In this document: piece by piece, positions 35,136 through 44,726 of the stretch
Layout: the number at the start of each line of letters is the position of its first letter
Position numbering within the stretch: the first letter of the stretch is position 1
Assembly: GCA_012719125.1 (NCBI GenBank)
Contig: JAAYAY010000370.1
Span: 1 to 54,635 of the forward strand
Direction of reading: 5' to 3'
Length of the DNA stretch: 54,635 nucleotides
DNA from: Planctomycetaceae bacterium
Lineage (GTDB): Bacteria > Planctomycetota > Planctomycetia > Pirellulales > Thermoguttaceae
Made by a program: the position numbers and the translations under genes
The notes under the pieces: model-generated
Databases searched by the model: none
What the model was told of the DNA's origin: nothing
What the model saw: only the letters and a program-made list of their open reading frames with translations

Positions 35136-35222
35136 CCTCTTGTTGTCTGTCAGGGCGGCAGTCCGCGATCATGGTCACTCAGGCAAAGACGTGCGTTCTT
35201 CCCCGTGAGTGGTCGTAACCGC

Positions 35223-35251
35223 TTGTTTGTCGTTCAAGATAGAGGTAGATT
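35223..35251 (+). promoter_or_regulatory. Candidate promoter of the RHS locus
   Basis: TTGTTT (35223-35228), 17-nt spacer, TAGATT (35246-35251), in an A/T-rich island ~110 bp before the RHS start. Weak match by eye. Confidence 0.35.
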
Positions 35252-35361
35252 GTATTTTAGATCCTCGGGGGCTCTTATCTCAGGAAGTGAGGATCCGTAC
35301 CGGGGGTTGCCGATTTTAACCTGCTTCTCTCAGACCATGGGCGTACTGCCAGGGGGTTGTG

Positions 35362-38300
35362 ATGGTCTCTCATCAGAACTCGCGGATTGGGTTTGGTAGA
35401 TTCGTGGTGCTCGCCATCTCACTGAATCTCTTTGGCGCAAGGCCGGATGTTTGGGCAGACGAGGACGTGCCTTCAGTGGTGGGGTTATCGGCCAAGGAGG
35501 CCAAAGCGGCCATCGAGGCCGTGGGGTTGGTGGCCGAGTTTCATCTCGGCTTGGAGGCCCCTTCCCCGGAGAAGAGGTTGACGGTAGTCGAGCAAATGCC
35601 GCGAGCTGGAGCAAAGCTGCCGAAGAGCGGTCGTGTCCAAATCACCGTCTATAAGAACGAGATCCGCGCACCACAGGTATCTGTCACGCCAGGTGTTGTT
35701 CCCGATCTGACGGGGCTTTCGGCCGCGGAGGCGAAGCGGTTGATTGAAAGAGCCGGACTGAGGGCGAGTTTTCGAATTGGTGCAGCGGCTCCGAAAGAGA
35801 ATCAAGCGTTTGTTGTTTCCGGTCAGCAACCTGAGCCGGATGCTGAAGTCGGCGACGCACGCGTGGAAATCACGCTCTACGATGAAGCCCCGCCGAGCCG
35901 GCGTGCCGGTGAGTCGGATCTTGCGCGTGTCTCGGCGGTTCCCTTCGTAAACCGAAGCTCCCAGACGATCGATCCGCGTTCGGGCACACTCCTAGTGGAG
36001 GTTACGGATCTTTCGATCCCGGCGGGTGCGATCAACCTGGAAATCCGTCGGTCGCTGAAGCTTCAAGACGACTCCCCGGGCTTGTTGGGTTCACGGTGGC
36101 GACTCAACTGGGAAAAGCGACTTCTGCGAGGCCACGATATTGCGGTGATTCAAGAGGATGCTGGAGCGACGGTTTTCAGGTCCTACGCCGAGGACGAAAA
36201 CTTCCGCTCCGTCGCAGGCGACCGCCTGGAATTCACCGGTTCGGAGGCGGTTCGCACACGTGCGGACGGTTCCCGTGAGCGCTATAACCGGGAGGGGCAA
36301 CTTGTCGAAATCGAACGCGACAACGGAAACAACGTTTCCCTGCGCTACGACGTGGACGGACAATTGGTCCGGATCGACGGTCCGTTTCAAACGTCTTTGC
36401 GCCTGGTATCCGACCGCGAGGGCCGCCTGACAAGTGTTCGAGCTTCGACGGGCGCGACGGTCCGCTACTGGTACGGTCTGCAGGCCTCATCCGGCGATGC
36501 TGATCCGGGTGAATTGTCCGTATGCTACGGCTACAACGGGCCGGGGAAACTCACGCGTATAGTCGATCCCCGAACCGGAACCACGACTCTCGCTTACGAC
36601 CGGCAAGGCAGAGTCATCCAGCGTCGCTGGGTGGACGGGACCTTCGAACGATACGAGTACGACGACGCTCGGGGAATCGTTCAACACCTGGATCCGGTTG
36701 GCCGTTTGACGTCGATCAAACGAAGCGAAGATGGTCTGGGCACGAGAGTGACCAACCCCGCCGGGTTGACGACGACGATCGAGACAGACCCTACCGGGCG
36801 CCTCGTTTCCATGGAGGGCCCGACGGGGTACCGCGCCCGAGTCCATTACGATGGCAGTGGACGGATTCGGAGCGTCGAGAATTCGCTGCTCGGAGAAACG
36901 CATTTCGAGTATGAAGAAACCAGTCACCGGCCGACAGCCCAAGTGACACCCGAGGGGATGCGACAGCGTTTTCTGTACGACCAGCACAACAATCTCTGCG
37001 GCTTCTCGCGCGAAACAGCTAGGACAACCGAATCGGAAGACGCCAGACGAGCGATCGGCCGGTCGGTGGAAGCGGAGTACCTCCCGAACGGCCTGGTGAA
37101 GAAGATTGTCACGGGCGATGGCCTGGAGGCCACGCTTACCTACGATGAGCGCGGCAACGTGGCCACCGTGACCGACTTCCAAGGTCAGACAACCACATTC
37201 GAGCACGACGCGCGAGGCAACCTGGTTCGCCAGGTCGACCCTCTCGGCAACGCAACGGAGTGCCAGTATGACGAACACAATCGACCCACCAGGGTCGCAT
37301 ACCCGGACGGCGGCTTCGTACGGTTTGAGTACTCCCCTGCGGGGCTGCTCGTGCGTCGCACGGATCACAAGGATCGAACCGTCACGTTCGAATACGACGA
37401 GCGCGGCCGTTTGGTCCAAGAGGCCGGATCGGGCGGCGCCAAACAGCGATACGCGTACTATCCGGACGGGCAAATCAGCAGCGTCACCGACGAGCACGGC
37501 AATACGACCACCTACGAGTACAACGACATGGGACGTCTCACGGGTGAAACCCGTCCCACCGGCCGCCGGATCTCTTACCGCTACGACAAGCTCGCCAATC
37601 TGGTGGAATGGAAAGACAACCTGGGCGCAAGCCAGACGATCCGATACGACGCGAAGGGCCAGATCTCATCGACGACGGATTCCACAGGCGCCACCGCCAG
37701 AGTGCGCCGTGACGAAAATGGGAAGCTGGTCAGAATTGTCGATGAGCGGGAGGGTGTGAAGCAACTTCGCTACAACGACGCGCGGCAACTCGTTGAGGTG
37801 GAAGAGCCAAACGGCGACCGGGCTCGTTACGAGTATGATGAGCATGGTCGCATCTCTGCGATTCATCACCCAGGCAGAGGCGTGTCGAAGTACGAGTATG
37901 ATCGCGTCGGCAATCTTGCCGGGATCACGTCGCCGGTCGGCAATACGATGGCTATAAAGCACGACCCGTTCGGGCGCATTACCAGCACCACGGATGCCAA
38001 GGGCCAGACGACTTCCTACACGTACGACCGCCTCGGGCGGTTGGTTCGCAAGGAGTTGGCCGACGGCAAGACGGTTCGTTACGAGTACGACGGTGACGGC
38101 AATCTGGTCCTGTTAGACGACGGCCTCTTCCCCGTTCATTACGCCTACGACGAAATGGGAAATCAGACGAAGATCGAATATCCGGCCATCCAGCGAACGC
38201 TCACCTACGAATACGATCGGGAAGGCCGCCTGGTCGCCTTCGTCAACTCGGAGAGGCGCAAGACAAAGTATGAGTACGATGACTACGGCCAGTTGACGGC

Positions 38301-40281
38301 CATTCAAATAGGCGAGGGGAAAACGTTCCAGTTCGCCTACGACCAGGCGGGGCGTCGGACTTCGATCGCTTATCCGAACGGGGTGAAGGGCACGTTGAAG
38401 TACGATTCGCAGAACCGCGTGGTCGGCGTGAACTATGTGGATGCCGAGGGCAACGCCGTCGCCGGCTGGAACTATCGGTACGATGCGGCCGGCAATCCGG
38501 TGGAAGTGGTTGATGCGGAAGGGCAGACAGTCCATTACGCTTACGACCCGAGCGGGCAGATCACAGAAGAGAAACCCTCCGACGGCAGCGTGGTAAAGTA
38601 CACCTACCAGGCGGGAGGAAATCGAGCCGCCCGTGAAACCGACGGCGAAAGCGCCGTCTATGAATACGACGGAGCAGACCGCTTGCTCAAGGCGGGAGAT
38701 GAAACACTTGCCTACGATGAGAACGGCAATCTCATCGAGCGCAAGGGTCCGGAGGGTGTGACTCGCTACGAGTACGACGTGGAAGACCGGTTGGTGCAGG
38801 TGACTCCTTCGAACGGAGAAAGCTTCCGTTACGGATACAGCCCGACGGGTGAGCGGATCTGGCGAGAGGACTCGAAGGGCCGTACCTGGTATGTGACAGA
38901 CGGTGTGAACCTGGTGGCGGAACTCGACGAGAATCTCGCCCCGCAAGCCACGTACCTGCACGGTCTTGACGTCGACCGGCCCCTGGCGATGTCGCAGGCA
39001 GACGAAGACTACTTCCTTCACGCCGATTCCCTCGGCAGTATCCGGACCTTGACCGACGAAAGCGGCTCTCCCGCCGCTTCCTACGCCTACGACGCCTTCG
39101 GACGGATCGAGAAGTGTCATGGCAGCGTCGAGTGTCCTTTGGCTTTCACAGGCAGGGAGTTCGACCGTTCGGCCGGTCTCTATTACTATCGGAGCCGCTA
39201 TTACGACCCCGACCTCGGTCGCTTCCTCACAGCCGATACTCTCCGTGGCACGCAAGCCGATCCTCTTTCGCTGAATCGCTACGCTTATGTCAACAACGCG
39301 CCCACTCGGCTTGTGGATCCGATGGGAGCGGCAGGCGAAAAACCGGGGGCGACCGGTTCTTCCGGAACGAACGTGTCTGGAACGGTGGAGAATCTTGTTC
39401 TGCGCCCCATTGAATCGGCATGCCGGCTGGTCGCGCCGTTAGATAGTCTGACTGCGACGACACAAGTTGCCAATCGCACAGGCTATGTGGCCACGACGCT
39501 TGTCCCCGCCGCCATTATTGAAGCCAATGTGAAGGCGGAAACCAACCGGGAGCGCATTCGTGACACATCAGCGATACTCGGGGGATTTGGAGCAGGTTAT
39601 CTGGCCAGCACGTTGGTCTTTGGATCGAATCCCGTCGGTATGGCCGCGGTTGGGGCTTATCTTGTCAATCTTGTATTCAATGTAGGGGCCTCCCATATGA
39701 TCAGCGAGGCCTTTAAGCCCGGGGGCGTCGACATCACCTACACAACGCCTTACGCGCAATACGGTCCGGATCCACAATGGAGCACTCACCCTGCAATGGC
39801 CTGGCCGGTCGGACCGGACTATGCCACTGGAGGCACCATCAGTAGCACCCCGATCATCCCATTTCTCGTGAGTGCAGCCGCCAGCGCGATTCGAGGCCTT
39901 AACGGAGACAACAGGGATATCGACCGCGATCTCTATCCGCCGGGAGAGTATCCACCCACGACGGCGCTGGAGAAGAACCGCGTTGCCGGCGACCGCGACA
40001 GCGACTATCGCGATCGCGCGGAGGCCTTGGTTGATCTGGTGATTCAGGCGGAAGCCAGCCGGTTGGATCGGGCGCTCACCCAACGCGAAATCGCCGCTGC
40101 CCGCCAACGGATCCGAAACGCACAATCCAATTGGGACAACCAACGAATCTATGGAGGCAACCAGGGCTACGGAGGCTACGGGAACCAGGATTACTGGAAC
40201 GACTGGGGCAGACAATGGGGCGAGGGTATGTTCGAGGGCTTGGAGAAAACCCCTGACCAGCTCGGCGGTGGCTTCTTCTGA
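35362..40281 (+). CDS. Secreted PASTA-RHS/YD-repeat protein
   Basis: 1,639 residues. ATG 35362 is chosen (AGGGGG precedes it) with a GTG directly ahead; a Sec-like signal covers FVVLAISLNLFGARPDVWA. Two PASTA domains (~36-96, DVPSVVGLSAKEAKAAI; and ~113-173, VVPDLTGLSAAEAKRLI) are followed by a DUF6531-like RHS opening (IDPRSGTLLVEVTDLSIPAG), some 40 YD repeats (YEYDEHGRI, YTYDRLGRL, FEYDERGRL) and the RHS core end (GRFLTADTLRG...YVNNAPTRLVDPMG, to ~1,320). The last ~320 residues contain hydrophobic helices (ILGGFGAGYLASTLVFG; PFLVSAAASAIRG) and a Gly/Tyr/Asn-rich tail. PASTA binds cell wall, and YD repeats form a cocoon that can encase the C-terminal part. No toxin motif is recognised. Confidence 0.88.
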   Translation: MVSHQNSRIGFGRFVVLAISLNLFGARPDVWADEDVPSVVGLSAKEAKAAIEAVGLVAEFHLGLEAPSPEKRLTVVEQMPRAGAKLPKSGRVQITVYKNEIRAPQVSVTPGVVPDLTGLSAAEAKRLIERAGLRASFRIGAAAPKENQAFVVSGQQPEPDAEVGDARVEITLYDEAPPSRRAGESDLARVSAVPFVNRSSQTIDPRSGTLLVEVTDLSIPAGAINLEIRRSLKLQDDSPGLLGSRWRLNWEKRLLRGHDIAVIQEDAGATVFRSYAEDENFRSVAGDRLEFTGSEAVRTRADGSRERYNREGQLVEIERDNGNNVSLRYDVDGQLVRIDGPFQTSLRLVSDREGRLTSVRASTGATVRYWYGLQASSGDADPGELSVCYGYNGPGKLTRIVDPRTGTTTLAYDRQGRVIQRRWVDGTFERYEYDDARGIVQHLDPVGRLTSIKRSEDGLGTRVTNPAGLTTTIETDPTGRLVSMEGPTGYRARVHYDGSGRIRSVENSLLGETHFEYEETSHRPTAQVTPEGMRQRFLYDQHNNLCGFSRETARTTESEDARRAIGRSVEAEYLPNGLVKKIVTGDGLEATLTYDERGNVATVTDFQGQTTTFEHDARGNLVRQVDPLGNATECQYDEHNRPTRVAYPDGGFVRFEYSPAGLLVRRTDHKDRTVTFEYDERGRLVQEAGSGGAKQRYAYYPDGQISSVTDEHGNTTTYEYNDMGRLTGETRPTGRRISYRYDKLANLVEWKDNLGASQTIRYDAKGQISSTTDSTGATARVRRDENGKLVRIVDEREGVKQLRYNDARQLVEVEEPNGDRARYEYDEHGRISAIHHPGRGVSKYEYDRVGNLAGITSPVGNTMAIKHDPFGRITSTTDAKGQTTSYTYDRLGRLVRKELADGKTVRYEYDGDGNLVLLDDGLFPVHYAYDEMGNQTKIEYPAIQRTLTYEYDREGRLVAFVNSERRKTKYEYDDYGQLTAIQIGEGKTFQFAYDQAGRRTSIAYPNGVKGTLKYDSQNRVVGVNYVDAEGNAVAGWNYRYDAAGNPVEVVDAEGQTVHYAYDPSGQITEEKPSDGSVVKYTYQAGGNRAARETDGESAVYEYDGADRLLKAGDETLAYDENGNLIERKGPEGVTRYEYDVEDRLVQVTPSNGESFRYGYSPTGERIWREDSKGRTWYVTDGVNLVAELDENLAPQATYLHGLDVDRPLAMSQADEDYFLHADSLGSIRTLTDESGSPAASYAYDAFGRIEKCHGSVECPLAFTGREFDRSAGLYYYRSRYYDPDLGRFLTADTLRGTQADPLSLNRYAYVNNAPTRLVDPMGAAGEKPGATGSSGTNVSGTVENLVLRPIESACRLVAPLDSLTATTQVANRTGYVATTLVPAAIIEANVKAETNRERIRDTSAILGGFGAGYLASTLVFGSNPVGMAAVGAYLVNLVFNVGASHMISEAFKPGGVDITYTTPYAQYGPDPQWSTHPAMAWPVGPDYATGGTISSTPIIPFLVSAAASAIRGLNGDNRDIDRDLYPPGEYPPTTALEKNRVAGDRDSDYRDRAEALVDLVIQAEASRLDRALTQREIAAARQRIRNAQSNWDNQRIYGGNQGYGGYGNQDYWNDWGRQWGEGMFEGLEKTPDQLGGGFF

Positions 40282-40297
40282 TGCGAGGAGTCGAGCC

Positions 40298-42325
40298 ATG
40301 TACTACTTCAGAACGAACCTATTCCTATCAATCTGCCTGCTGACCTGTCTGCGAGGGCTTGCCGCAGAAGCTCCGGGCCGGATAACCGAGATCGAAGGAG
40401 AAACGGTGAAAATCACCTTGGAAGCGGCTGCTACTCCGGCGGTTGGCGACAGGGTAGAGGTCTTCGTGATCATCGAGGGGCTGGGCGAAGAGGCGCTGGT
40501 AGCAGAGGGCCGGGTCATCGAAGTCAACGACCAGTCGGTGGCCGCCATAATCGAGGAATCGAGCAGCCCGGTGGAAGCGGGGCAGCGGGTGAGAATCCTC
40601 GGCAGCCGGCCTGCGATGACAACCGACACCGAATCGACGAAAGAAGTATGGATCGGCGTGCAGGTGGGATATGCGACGGACCGTGACTTGTCTCATGCCG
40701 GACTCGACATTCGCACTGGCACCCTCATCGAGGGAGTTTTTCCCGGACACCCTGCCGAAGTGCAAGGGGTACGACCCGGAGATATCGTGCTGCGCGTTGG
40801 CGGTCAGCCGGTGAAGGACCCGAACGGCTTCGGCGAGGAGATCAAGAAACACCCTGCGGGCCGACAAGTTCGTCTTATCGTGTTTCGTGGCGGGAATCGG
40901 GAGGAACTGCTGATTGTCACGGAGGCGTCGCCCAGTCCCTCGGAGTTGGCCGAGATGAGTCGCAAACTGGCCGAGCAGGGACTCGCGTGGGCGCAGTCGG
41001 AGTTGGGTGTCATGTACGAACGCGGGCAAGGGGTCGTGAAGGACCCCGAGGAAGCCGTGCGCTGGTATCGAAAGGCGGCGGAGCAAGGGTATGCTCGGGG
41101 GCAAAACAATCTGGGACTGCACTTCTGGCGCGGCTCGGGTGTTGAGCAAAGCGATACCAAGGCCGCTGAGTGGTTCCGAAAGGCTGCTGAGCAGGGTCAC
41201 CCGGTTGCCGAGAATTCCTTGGGATGGAGCCACAAGTTGGGCCGGGGCGTGGAGCAGGATGACGAAGAGGCCGTGAGATGGTTTCGCCGAGCGGCCGAAA
41301 AGGAGGAACCCTGGGCCCAATGTAATCTCGGTTGGATGTACGCCGAGGGGCGAGGGGTCGAAAAGGATGAGGAGCAGGCATTTGCCTGGTTCAAACGGGC
41401 GGCGGACAACCGCCATGGCGGAGCCATGCTGGTCCTGGGACGTTGGTACAGCGAGGGCACCTTCGTGGCTCAGGACGACGTTCTGGCCCTCAACTGGTAC
41501 CGCAAGGCTGCCGAACTCGGTGAGAGCGAGGCCCAGAACTGGGTGGGCGTGTTTTACAATCACGGGCGAGGCGTCGAGCAGGATCACGCCGAAGCCGTCA
41601 AGTGGTTTCGCAAAGCTGCCGAGCAGGGAGACAGCTTCGGCCAGTTCAACCTCGCGTTATCCTATAAAGATGGCACAGGGGTCGAAAAGGACGATGCTCA
41701 GATGCTTCATTGGCTTCGTAAGGCGGTTGACCAGAACAACGCGCTCGCACAGTATGAACTGGGACTGATTTACGCCCAGGGAAGAGGCGTAGAGCAAGCC
41801 TATGTCGAGGCCGCCCGTTGGTATCGGAAGGCGGCGGATCAGGGCGTGGCAGAGGCGCAGAATAACTTGGCAAATCTCTACTGGAAAGGCCACGGCGTCG
41901 CCCAAGATGAAAAGGAGGCGCTGCGCTGGTTGGAAAAGGCGGCCGATCAAGGAAATGACGTCGCCCAATATAATCTTGGAGATGCGTACTTCAACGGAAC
42001 GGGGGTTGAAAAGAACTATACGTTGGCCATGAAGTGGTATCACGCGGCGGCCCAACAGGGGAACCCATATGCCCAGGCCCAGATTGGCTACATGGCTGCT
42101 GAGGGCCTGGGGGTGCAACGTGACCTTCTCACCGCTTACGGTTGGTTCAAACTGGCGGCCGAACAGGGACGCGTGGAGGCTCAGTTCAATCTAGGAATTT
42201 GTTATCTTAACGGACGAGGCGTCACACAAGATCGCACTCAGGCCCTCAAGTGGCTTATGAAGGCCGCCGAACAGGGGTATGAGCCGGCAAAGAACGAACT
42301 GCGACAATTGGGAGTCCAGCCATGA
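40298..42325 (+). CDS. Secreted beta-domain/PDZ/Sel1-repeat protein A
   Basis: 675 residues, started at ATG 40298 behind GAGGAG. The signal peptide is MYYFRTNLFLSICLLTCLRGLAAEA. Residues ~25-105 are a beta-rich domain (GRITEIEGETVKITL, ...VEVFVIIEGLGEEAL), ~117-205 a PDZ domain (WIGVQVGYA... GVRPGDIVLRVGGQPV), then twelve ~36-residue Sel1 repeats (consensus A-Q-x-x-L-G-x-x-Y-x-x-G-x-G-V-x-x-D-x-x-x-A-x-x-W-x-x-K-A-A-E-Q). Sel1 solenoids bind protein partners. It starts 16 bp after the RHS stop. Protein C is its closest paralogue. Confidence 0.85.
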   Translation: MYYFRTNLFLSICLLTCLRGLAAEAPGRITEIEGETVKITLEAAATPAVGDRVEVFVIIEGLGEEALVAEGRVIEVNDQSVAAIIEESSSPVEAGQRVRILGSRPAMTTDTESTKEVWIGVQVGYATDRDLSHAGLDIRTGTLIEGVFPGHPAEVQGVRPGDIVLRVGGQPVKDPNGFGEEIKKHPAGRQVRLIVFRGGNREELLIVTEASPSPSELAEMSRKLAEQGLAWAQSELGVMYERGQGVVKDPEEAVRWYRKAAEQGYARGQNNLGLHFWRGSGVEQSDTKAAEWFRKAAEQGHPVAENSLGWSHKLGRGVEQDDEEAVRWFRRAAEKEEPWAQCNLGWMYAEGRGVEKDEEQAFAWFKRAADNRHGGAMLVLGRWYSEGTFVAQDDVLALNWYRKAAELGESEAQNWVGVFYNHGRGVEQDHAEAVKWFRKAAEQGDSFGQFNLALSYKDGTGVEKDDAQMLHWLRKAVDQNNALAQYELGLIYAQGRGVEQAYVEAARWYRKAADQGVAEAQNNLANLYWKGHGVAQDEKEALRWLEKAADQGNDVAQYNLGDAYFNGTGVEKNYTLAMKWYHAAAQQGNPYAQAQIGYMAAEGLGVQRDLLTAYGWFKLAAEQGRVEAQFNLGICYLNGRGVTQDRTQALKWLMKAAEQGYEPAKNELRQLGVQP

Positions 42326-44487
42326 CCGTACTCATCTTACTCATGCTGATGATTCCCACGACCTCCCACACGATCGAAATCCCCGGACAGATCACGTCCG
42401 TCAACGGCGAACATCTCCAAATCGCCTGCCACACCGAATCGGTTCCTCTCCCCGGAGATGCGGTCGAGATCCTGCAAGCGGTCCCCGGAATCGAGGAAGA
42501 TGCACTTGTTGGCAAAGCCCGCGTCGTTGCCGTCCGCTCCGGCCTCATCGAGGCCCGCGTCGAGCAGGCAACGGGCGAAGTCCGCCCAGGCCGGAAGGTC
42601 CGGGTTCTTTCAAAGGAGCCCCAGAAACCTGCAAAGCCAGCCGATCGCCCCAACGACGCTCGGAATGACGATTCGCTCTTGAACTGCCCCGTGTGGTTGG
42701 GGGTGGCCGTTCGCAATGTCGACGCGCAGGCAGTTGCGGAGGCCGACCTCACCGACGGCCGCGGGGCCCTGGTCCAGCACGTGATGCTCGAAAGCCCGGC
42801 CGAAAAGGCAGGGATCCTGCCCAGAGACATCCTGGTCGCCGTAAACGGCACCGAGATCGCGGACGCTCGCCAGTTCGCCGGTGCCGTCAACCAGCACGTT
42901 GTTGGCGAGGACGTCTTCCTCGAAGTCGTCCGTGAAGGAAAGCGAATCGAACTCTCCGCTACCTTGGAGACAACGCCGGATCAGAAGACCTTGACAAGCG
43001 TCTTTCGGCGACGCGCGGAACAAGGAGATCCCGTCGCCCAGGTTGAAATGGGAACGAGATTTCAACAGGGACGTGGCGTCCAGAAGGACGTAACGGTGGC
43101 CGTGCAATGGTACCGCAAGGCGGCCGAACTGGGCGATGCACAAGGTCAGCTCGAGTTGGCTCGCGCGCTCTCCATGGGACAGGGCGTCGAGAAGGATCTG
43201 GAGGAGGCGCTCCAGTGGCTCCAGAAGGCAGCCGATCAGGGCTATCCGCCCGCTCAGACCGAACTGGCTTCCGCGTACGAACGAGCGATCGGCCTGGAGC
43301 GGGATTTTGCCAAGGCTGCGGAATGGTACCGGAAGGCGGCGGAGCAAGGCTTCGCTCTGGCGCAAAACAACCTGGGCGCCATGTACCTCCAAGGCCGTGG
43401 GGTCGAGAAAGACGAACGCGAGGCATTCAGCTGGGTCGAGAAAGCGGCGGAAAACGGATCCTGCCTGGCACAGAAGAAGCTCGCGCAGCTCTACATCCAG
43501 GATGCAGCGGTCGAGTCGAACCTCTCCCAGGCCGTCCGATGGCTGCACCGAGCGGCAGAACAGGGCGACCCGGATGCCCAGGCCCGGCTGGGCTTGATGT
43601 ACGAAGTCGGCAAAGGCGTCGATTGCGATTTTATTCAGGCCCTTTACTGGTATCGCAAAGCCGCCGCCAAAGGCGCCCTGTCGGCTCAACGCGCGCTCGG
43701 CGTTATGTATCGGGATGGCAAAGGTGTGCTGAAAGACATGAAGGAAGCACTTCGGTGGTTTAGGAAAGCCGCCGAAGGCGGGAATGCTGTTGCCCAAGCC
43801 GACGTGGGAATGATGTACCTGACAGGTTCGGGAACTGCGAAGAACGAAGAAGAGGCCTTCGCCTGGTATCTCGAGTCCGCCAAACAGGGAAACGCCCTGG
43901 CACAGACGAAACTCGGTTCCATGTATCAGAGCGGACAAGGTGTGCCGAAAGACGAGGCCAAGGCGGTCGAGTGGTTCCGCAAAGCTGGCGAACAAGGAGA
44001 CCGCTTCGCTCAGGTGAATCTTGGCTGGATGTACGAGCAGGGGAAAGGCGTCACGCAGGATTACTCCCGGGCCCGCCAGTGGTACCAGAAGGCCGCGGAA
44101 CAAGGCTTCCTGACGGCTCAGGTCAATCTGGGGTTGCTTCACGAGTATGGACGCGGCGGCCCACGAAGCTACGGGGAGGCGATGAAATGGTATCACCAAG
44201 CAGGGAAGGCCGGCGACCCCCGTGGCCAGTATGCAATGGGCCTGATTGCCGCTGAAGGGCGAGGCGTGCAGAAGAGCGATGAGACGGCAGCAGGCTGGTT
44301 TGAGCTGGCTGCCGAACAGGGACATCCCGGCGCGCAGACGTATCTTGGGATAATGTGCCTGGAAGGTCGAGGCGTGGACCGAGACCGTGTTAAAGGTTTG
44401 ATGTGGCTGCTGAAAGCTTCCGACCAGGGATTCGCCGAGGCACAGAGAAAGCTCCACGAATATGGCATTGATGGCGCAAACCAATAG
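42322..44487 (+). CDS. Secreted beta-domain/PDZ/Sel1-repeat protein B
   Basis: 721 residues. The start overlaps the stop of A (ATGA). It has a short signal (MTVLILLMLMIPTTSHTIEI), a beta-rich segment (PGQITSVNGEHLQIAC, GDAVEILQAVPGIEEDAL) up to ~100, a linker, a PDZ domain at ~125-215 (VWLGVAVRNVDAQ, GILPRDILVAVNG) and thirteen Sel1 repeats (GNALAQTKLGSMYQSGQGVP and so on). It is more divergent from A and C than those are from each other. Probable periplasmic or surface scaffolding protein coupled to A. Confidence 0.85.
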   Translation: MTVLILLMLMIPTTSHTIEIPGQITSVNGEHLQIACHTESVPLPGDAVEILQAVPGIEEDALVGKARVVAVRSGLIEARVEQATGEVRPGRKVRVLSKEPQKPAKPADRPNDARNDDSLLNCPVWLGVAVRNVDAQAVAEADLTDGRGALVQHVMLESPAEKAGILPRDILVAVNGTEIADARQFAGAVNQHVVGEDVFLEVVREGKRIELSATLETTPDQKTLTSVFRRRAEQGDPVAQVEMGTRFQQGRGVQKDVTVAVQWYRKAAELGDAQGQLELARALSMGQGVEKDLEEALQWLQKAADQGYPPAQTELASAYERAIGLERDFAKAAEWYRKAAEQGFALAQNNLGAMYLQGRGVEKDEREAFSWVEKAAENGSCLAQKKLAQLYIQDAAVESNLSQAVRWLHRAAEQGDPDAQARLGLMYEVGKGVDCDFIQALYWYRKAAAKGALSAQRALGVMYRDGKGVLKDMKEALRWFRKAAEGGNAVAQADVGMMYLTGSGTAKNEEEAFAWYLESAKQGNALAQTKLGSMYQSGQGVPKDEAKAVEWFRKAGEQGDRFAQVNLGWMYEQGKGVTQDYSRARQWYQKAAEQGFLTAQVNLGLLHEYGRGGPRSYGEAMKWYHQAGKAGDPRGQYAMGLIAAEGRGVQKSDETAAGWFELAAEQGHPGAQTYLGIMCLEGRGVDRDRVKGLMWLLKASDQGFAEAQRKLHEYGIDGANQ

Positions 44488-44726
44488 CGATCATCTGGAT
44501 TGGGCCTGGTGGTCGGCGCGAACCGTTTGGTGCAGGCCGAGAGCGACAACTCCCCGGCACACACGGGCTGGCATGCGGTATGGAGATCACGGAGGGCTCT
44601 TCTATTGAGGCCTGCATATTCACTGAACACGAGGCCGACAACGGAGGCCCGAATTCTCAGGGCCATCTCGATCCCTGTCGTTCATTCAACAATATGCAAA
44701 CATCAGTAGTACCGGAGTCTGAAAGA

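Noticed and set aside
35362-40281. Could the periodic DNA of the YD repeats, or the Sel1 repeats after it, be a CRISPR array?
   Set aside because: The periodicity is of protein repeats in one open frame, with diverged DNA units and no constant repeats with unique spacers.
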